In this document: one piece after another, positions 57,944-64,000 of the stretch | How positions within the stretch are numbered: position 1 is the first letter of the stretch | How the letters are laid out: the number at the start of each line of letters is the position of its first letter | From: Welwitschia mirabilis | Taxonomy: Eukaryota > Gnetophyta > Gnetopsida > Welwitschiales | Assembly (NCBI GenBank): GCA_051453625.1 | Contig: JBOZIK010000001.1 | Coordinates: 26,819,994-26,883,993 of the forward strand | Reading direction: 5' to 3' | Length of the DNA stretch: 64,000 bases | Notes under the pieces: generated by a model | Seen by the model: the letters and a program-made list of their open reading frames with translations, nothing else | What the model was told of the DNA's origin: nothing | Databases searched by the model: none | Position numbers and translations under genes: made by a program

Positions 57944-58529
57944 TGTTTAGATAGAACTAGTTCTTAAAACAGGTTCATTCTTTTATTGTTAATGATCAAA
58001 AAATGATATTAGCAATCTTTAGGTAAGCTTATTTAATTATAAAGTTATTTTGAACAATGTGAATTATTTGAAGTTACTTTTATGATTTATAGTTCTTTGT
58101 GTTTGATATATCTTATATGCTTCTATTCATACTTTCTATGCTTATAAAGGGTTATGAAGTATCAGGAGGACTAGATAACTTACCAACACTTATGTGCTAA
58201 ATGAAATTATGTTTCCACATTAAGCCTTAATGACTTGATGATTTAGTGCATGTTTCAGGATATAGGAATTCTTAGAGCAAAGGAGGAGAGCTGGATGAAT
58301 CACTAGATCCTTAGAGCATTTCTGTTTCCTTACATCATCTATCAAAGATCACTTCCTTTCTCAGCTTCTGATTTTATTTTGTTTGAGTTAGTATTGCAAG
58401 ATAAAATAATTGTGTACCCTTTGATTAATTTACCTCCTATATCCCTGTGGAAGAATGATTCTAAGTATATAAACTCAGATAAATCCTGATCACTATAAAT
58501 CTATGATTAAATTAATATACCTTTTAGTG

Positions 58530-59690
58530 ATTATAAATTCCAAAACCCATATATCCATCATCAAGAACTTGATCCTACATATTTCCTTATCACTTATGAT
58601 ACTTATCCTTTAACTTCATATTTGACATCCTTTAATTCATAACCTTCATCTCACTTTCCATATCCTTCATTTTTTAATTAACACCCTTCATCTTCTAACA
58701 TTCAAAAAACCTCTTAAAATTCATTAGATGATATCCCTGTGGAATTCATAAAAGCCTAGGTGCAAATAAACTAAAGACATGGGTAAAACATCTAACAGTT
58801 AACCGAAGTTACTACTGAAATATTTAAAACATTAGAAGAAGAAAATATTCTTACATTACATGAATCTAAATCTTGAAGGGATTAAAGAAACTAGAGTTGA
58901 TGACACTTAAATCTTATCCTTAGGAATGAAAAAGAAACTAACAATAAAACCAATAATAACATCCAAGAAGGCCTTGACTTTAGACATGCCTTAGAGAGTG
59001 AATGGTTGCATGTAAATAGATTGTATTTTGAAGTGGGGTTAGAAATTTTAAATGATGATGATCAATCCATAAGAAGTAAAAAAGGATTTAAGGGAGAAGG
59101 AATTCTAAAGTGCTATATAACATAGGATGAAAGTGACATTGAAAATGAACCTATCTTTAAAATCAACCAATATTATTTGCACAACCATGTAAGGAAGAAT
59201 CACTTTAGAATCTTAACAAGGAAGATAAAGGAAGAGAATTTACAACATCGAACCTTTAATAAACCCTTTTTTCAATAACATCTTAAGCCTATCATATCAT
59301 TTTCATCTCTTAAATAAGACTTAAACGTTGATAAACCCACACCTTTGGAACCATCTTATGACACTTCATTTGATGATTATTCACCTTTTATGATTTTCAC
59401 TTTACCTTTGTCTTCATCCAAAAATGACATCTTGCATGAGTTATTAAGTAAATAGAAACATGGTAAGGGTTGGAATATTTTTTATTTTAAATGTATTAAC
59501 TTTACAGCTAGTATTAATGTTCTTCCTATTTTCTTGGATTCATGTGTAAATGTTTATAAGGATTCACTTGCCTCTTTGAATGCATTGTATAATTTTGATT
59601 CATCATTTAGACATTGCATTCATTATTTAAGCCTTCACTTAGAAAAGGCCTTGAAACATTTTTTATTTTATTGCATACATTTAAATTAGA
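58530..59690 (+). pseudogene. Gag-like decayed ORF of the non-autonomous family, copy B
   Basis: YKFQNPYIHHQELDPTYF (58545 on) and the YDTYPLTSYLTSF stretch follow copy A, then a broken IDDT block near 58895 and RNEKETNNKTNNN near 58920. INVLPIFLDSCVNVYKDSL near 59515 matches INVVSNFLDLCINVYRHS of copy A. More stops than copy A. Unrecognised family, see copy A. Confidence 0.5.
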
Positions 59691-61189
59691 TTTTTTTTTA
59701 ATGTACATTTTCCTTTTAGAATAAATTTTTACTTAAAAATATTCTTAAAATTTTTGTGCTTTATGTCCTTTCTATGTTTAAACCTCACAAGAAATTCCAC
59801 TTATATACTTACTGACTTAAACATTTTTAGGTAGGAAATCCTAAATACCACCCATTTCATAGAATAATGCATCATCATTCCAAATTCTACTTCTCATCCC
59901 TTTCACTTATGTTCTACCTAATAAATTCCACCCACCACCATTCCCTTCCATCTATTTATGAATTCAATATGTTAGATGATCCTAATTAGTGGCCCCAAGT
60001 AAAAAAACTATTAATAAGTAATCACATTATTATTATGAATTAGGTAGAATTTAAGTTTACCTATAGTTTGTTAAGAAGAAGTTTTTCTTATTGTGGAGTT
60101 AACTTATTAAGGTCTAGTTTCACTTAAGATCTTCTAATGGGAAGATATGGTTGAATTAAGGTGGGATTTACTTTTAGGCTAAGTGAATTATTTAAAAGCA
60201 TTTATGAGAATAATAATTATCTTGATTAGGATAATGAGCCAATGAACCCTTTACGTGCATAAAAATGTATTGAATATGAGGAGGATGATTAAAATGAAAA
60301 TAAAGAAATATCTTTTAAAAATAATATTATTTACTAATTAATTAAAATTAGGTTTATTTAACCACATTGGAGCTATGAACACTCACAGGTAATGTAGTTC
60401 CAATGATTTAATTTATGACATATTCATCTACATTAGTGCTCTAAACACTCACTAGTAATATAGCACTAACTCCTTCATAAATCAACATGCTTAACTCTAC
60501 TGGAAGGAGATGTCACAACACTGAATACCTAGTTACATAAAAAATGCTTGAAATATGAAATAAGGCATGATCATAAAAATGGCAAATTCGAATGAAAAAG
60601 GTAGAATTGAGAGATGCTTTTTGTGTTTAATTTTTCTTAACTTGTATACTTGCAGATTTTACTTAACTAATTTTTAATTACTTGTAGGTTTACTTAGAGG
60701 ATATCTTATTTGTCTAATTATATGGAACATTTAAATTCAGAATAAAATTTATAAAATTTTTAATAAATGTGACCATTATCTTAGGTATTCTATCTTTTGA
60801 TTGAGTAGATAATGGAATTTTCATTAGATTACATGTTTTTTATTCCCTAAAAATTGCACGTTAGTTTAAGCCTTACATTCATTGTTTTTCATAAATACAT
60901 TTATTATCATCATGTGCTAGCCCAATTAACTTATACTCAAAAGTCTTGTATAAAATTTTCCATATTTTATAACTTTGAGAACAAAGTTAAATTTTGATTA
61001 GAAGGTATGACATTTACTTTTATAAACATTTTCCAATTTTGATGCTTTATTAATTAAAAATTAATCCAAAATTCTTTACAAATGTTATATCATTTCTTTA
61101 CTTGCCATTTTTCACTTAGTCAGTTTTTTCATTATACCATTTCTTCATCGCTTTTTGCTAAGGACTAGTAAAAGAATGCTTAAAGCATG

Positions 61190-62080
61190 TGTTTGTATGC
61201 CAAAATTAACATAGTAAGCAAGTATAATTGATTAATTTAGTATAGGAAGAAGCACTAAATTAATGGTTTTATCATATATTAATGTTTTTTGCCCTTTTTA
61301 TCACTTTTGCATGAAATTATAGACTTTTCTTACTATAAGCAGATTTGTTACTAGCTTTTAAAGAGCATTATAAAATCTTAAAGATTTTCAACACCAAACA
61401 TTGGGATCATCAACCAGGACTACCAGTGCTACTGAACTTTTGAACAAAGATATGAAAAATCTCATGTTCCTATAATGATTTGGAGAATTAATCACATTGG
61501 ACTTATGAGCTTATTCATACATAAATCGTATTTAACCTTAAGCTAGTGACACATGAAGAAAGTATGAATAGATACATTACAGTGACATGTGACACAATGA
61601 GAATGATTGAGATTAAGACACATGACATGGCATTCATTGACAGCATCATCAATAATCAAAGGACATTTCATCACTATGCTTGCACTTGAAGATAAAGGAA
61701 TCATCTTTATGACTATATGTTGAACACATTTGTAACTCCCTCCTTATGTAACTTTTATTAAGTAATCCCCCTTTATGTAATTACCACCTCATGCATAAAG
61801 AAAACACCTAATGTGGTCATGACATAACTATTCAAGATTTTTTTAATTTATAAAATATCCTTGTGTACTCATTATAAACATCTTTTGGTTAGCTTAACAT
61901 AGGAAAGACTTAGAGGCTAAGATCTCATAATGCTCTAATATGCTTTCTTGGGGGCGAAATGATATTAGGCTAGTTGAGGAGTTTTTCTCCTTTACCTTTC
62001 TTGATTGATATAATGCATGATCTCTTTTCATTTTTATAAAAAATTAGTTCAAACCCTTATACTATTAATTCATAAGTTTA
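61190..62080 (+). repeat. LTR3 of the non-autonomous array
   Basis: 891 bp, TGTTTGTATGCC...ATAAGTTTA (final CA decayed to TA). TATA-like TTTATAAAATA at 61847-61857. It is followed by a primer-site-like sequence rather than flanking DNA, showing that a third unit once continued to the right. Confidence 0.85.
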
Positions 62081-62196
62081 ATTGATATTACTAGTGTTTA
62101 GATAGAACTAGTTCTTAAAATAGGTTCATTTTCTATTGTTAATGATTAAAAAATAACATTAGCAATCTTTAGGTAAGCTTATTTAATTATCAAGTT
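62081..62196 (+). mobile_element. First 116 bp of a third internal region, truncated
   Basis: Primer-site-like ATTGATATTACTAG followed by sequence collinear with 57930-58045, up to TTTAATTATCAAGTT at 62196. There the similarity stops abruptly at the poly(T) that begins the J-domain pseudogene. Confidence 0.75.
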
Positions 62197-62735
62197 CTTC
62201 TTCTTCTTTTTTTTGAAAAAGTATATATATTAGACTAGAAAATGTACATCAAGGGGTATTAATGCCCAGAAATGAGAGGATAATTAACTATTCAGAAAAG
62301 GTTATTCCACTAACTATTGAGAGGAGAACTGAGAAACAGAATAGAAATGGACAAAACTGGCCCTTGACAACACAAACATGGGAAATGCCTATCTAGAAGA
62401 GTAAAATCATAAAAAAAGAAAAACATTATTCTACTAATAGACTAGGGTTAAAAATAACCCTTGAGTCCAGAAGTTACAAAAAACTTACTTTTAACAAGGA
62501 ACAAACCTAAGGGGAGAGGATTAGAGTCCTCTATAGAATGAGAACAAGTTACCATAATTATAGTCAAGAAGGAATCTATCCATATCATTAGAAAGAATCT
62601 CAAATACTTGATTTACCTCCTTAAATTATTTAGCACCTACTGGATTTTTGTTTGGATGTAGTCTTAGGGATTTCTTCCTATAGCTAGATTTAATGGCTTG
62701 AGGGAGGTCTCTGTGAGAGAGTCTTAATGTAATAT
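62197..62735 (-). pseudogene. J-domain (DnaJ-type) pseudogene fragment with poly(A)-like tail
   Basis: On the minus strand the frame at 62715-62551 reads as helices II-III of a J domain: LPQAIKSSYRKKSLRLHP near 62703, then NKNPVGAK, a stop, then FKEVNQVFEILSNDMDRF. J domains stimulate the ATPase of Hsp70 through a strict His-Pro-Asp motif; here it reads His-Pro-Asn (62650-62658), a G->A change. Helix I is hardly readable. Downstream sequence has hydrophobic frames with many stops and runs to an A-rich tail (complement of 62197-62220). Lack of visible introns and the tail suggest a processed copy. No target-site duplication was found. Which J-protein class it came from I cannot say. Confidence 0.7.
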
Positions 62736-64000
62736 TTTTCTTAATCTTTAATTCTTTTTATTTCACCTCATAATTTCTTTACTAATGATTTATGTTACCA
62801 TGGGATTTCTTCTAAGAATTTATTTTCTCTAAATCAAGGATCATCTACTAGTAAAGTGGATTCATAAAACTCATGGAAAGGTAAACATGATGGAGTAGGA
62901 GGAAAAAAAGTTGACCGACAATGAATAGACTACCTAAATGAGATTCCTATATTAAATGAAGCACATAATGAGTAAGTAAAATTAGGTCGTTAGTTAAGTG
63001 TTGCACATCATCCTATTTGCCTAATGTTTCTATCTTTGACATGATAGATAAAATTATGGTCAAATGCTTACGAACACACATGTAATACCTATACATTCGT
63101 AAGCATAATATAAATGATAAAGTAAGGTAAAGGTAAAGTATTAGTTTTTTCTATGGTCTATATTAAATCATTCATAATAAATAAACACATTTTGTACTAT
63201 TATTGAGATTATATTACAACATTTATTTAGATAAAATATATTTTTGTATGGTTTGACATATACTTGTGTTCCATAAGTTAGTAGAAATTATATTGTCTAG
63301 TTGTTAACTCTAAAGCATCACCACACTAATAAGTTAGACCACTGTGACGTGGTTATAAACCTTCCAATCATGGTTTAAAATGGGCTTTGTAAGTCTCATT
63401 TCTAGGCATATAATAATATGACCAATTTAACTTATTAATTAATATAAAAATATCTTTTAGCAATATACGACCTTATTCATGATTTCATAAGATGGTCAAT
63501 GGGACAATAGCCTAACTAGTGGAACAATTATTCTCCATTTAGGAGGTTGTACATTTAAATCTTTAGATGACTTAATTAGTATAGTATAAGCCCCTAAATA
63601 ATTAAATAATTCATTTCAATGATCATGGTGGTTTGGTTTGTAAGGAAGAGGTATAATTGTTAAAAGTTTTAACATTTCTCATCATGATTTCATAAATAAA
63701 ACATAATAATTATTAATATTAAGATTATAAAGTAAGTCTAATTAAGGGGTTAAAATATATAAAATCTATGTTTTAATAGTCCTATACAACATTTGAATAC
63801 TTTGTTCTAAAGTTATTTATCACAATGTTTAGCATAACTTTTATGTTATTATGGCAAATAAATATGATTTCTTATAAAATGCAACATTTCGACTTTAGGT
63901 TCAAGTTGAAAGACTTCGTATAAATGTAAAGCAATTGATATAATCTCGGAATAGTGACTTGATCCTTTTCTTATGGTTTTACTTCATGTTGTTGTTTTTG
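62736..64000. other. Anonymous AT-rich DNA
   Basis: No gene, LTR or repeat recognised up to the window end. The sequence does not continue the non-autonomous internal region, so the array's right part was deleted or rearranged. Confidence 0.5.

Larger units (their letters stand above)
57930..61189 (+). mobile_element. Internal region B of the non-autonomous array
   Basis: 3.26 kb, collinear with internal A along its whole length, including the AGTATCAGGAGGACT block (58158) against AGTGTCAGGAGGACT (54015) and the non-coding 3' half. Also lacks pol. Ends ...GCTTAAAGCATG before LTR3. The gag-like region at 58530-59690 has more stops than copy A. Confidence 0.78.

Overview
The window looks like intergenic, repeat-dominated nuclear DNA from a large seed-plant genome. 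I see no intact host gene in 64 kb. The DNA is very AT-rich (roughly 70% A+T by eye) and CpG-poor. Nearly every recognisable stretch is a decayed plant retrotransposon: Ty1/copia, Ty3/gypsy Athila-type, a Tat-like gypsy fragment, a plant L1-type LINE, and a non-autonomous LTR family. Decay is mostly C->T or G->A and repeatedly hits catalytic Asp codons (Asp->Asn), CpG-containing primer-binding sites and CGA codons. That pattern suggests old, heavily methylated transposons in a slowly turning-over genome. A gymnosperm fits best, and very low GC is what I recall for Welwitschia. This is inference; no host marker gene confirms it.

Layout. 1-3548: microsatellite and anonymous AT-rich DNA. 3549-4321: an Athila-family LTR cut by a gap. 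4422-7483: anonymous. 7484-13450 (minus): copia element A, read right to left as gag, protease, integrase, reverse transcriptase and RNase H, ending at a polypurine tract and LTR start near 7488. A LINE with a perfect 13-bp target-site duplication interrupts it at 8315-9421. 13450-14330: small tandem duplications and a compound microsatellite. 14555-19806 (minus): copia element B of another lineage, with LTR, Met primer site, gag, protease and integrase, but no RT seen. 20990-21850 (minus): a gag-like pseudogene with five in-frame 36-bp repeats. 22-26 kb: anonymous plus gaps. 26150-28977: the 3' end and LTR of an older Athila relative, between two copies of a 0.65-kb repeat. 29-35 kb: anonymous, with a tandem repeat at 33.5-35 kb. 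35590-35985: a GC-richer, CpG-retaining unidentified fragment with an A-rich tail. 36-38 kb: purine-biased DNA with a 105-bp tandem duplication. 38270-39210 (minus): Tat-like integrase remnant.

40761-62196 is the clearest structure. A non-autonomous LTR element forms a tandem array, LTR1 - internal - LTR2 - internal - LTR3 - start of a third internal. A 12.2-kb Athila-type element (40806-53019) inserted into LTR1 and left a perfect 5-bp duplication, ATCAT. The array's right end abuts a J-domain (DnaJ-type) pseudogene fragment with a poly(A)-like tail (62197-62735, minus). The last 1.3 kb is anonymous.

Fourteen N runs interrupt the sequence: 1521-1620, 4322-4421, 8748-8847, 10894-10993, 14127-14226, 15029-15128, 16459-16720, 19253-19690, 24472-25268, 25939-26038, 41388-41487, 44273-44372, 47249-47348 and 48647-49564. 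Ten are exactly 100 bases, the usual placeholder for unknown size. Several are flanked by duplicated sequence and look like unmerged contig overlaps. None of the pol genes can work as read; the window is a record of nested insertions rather than a set of cooperating genes.
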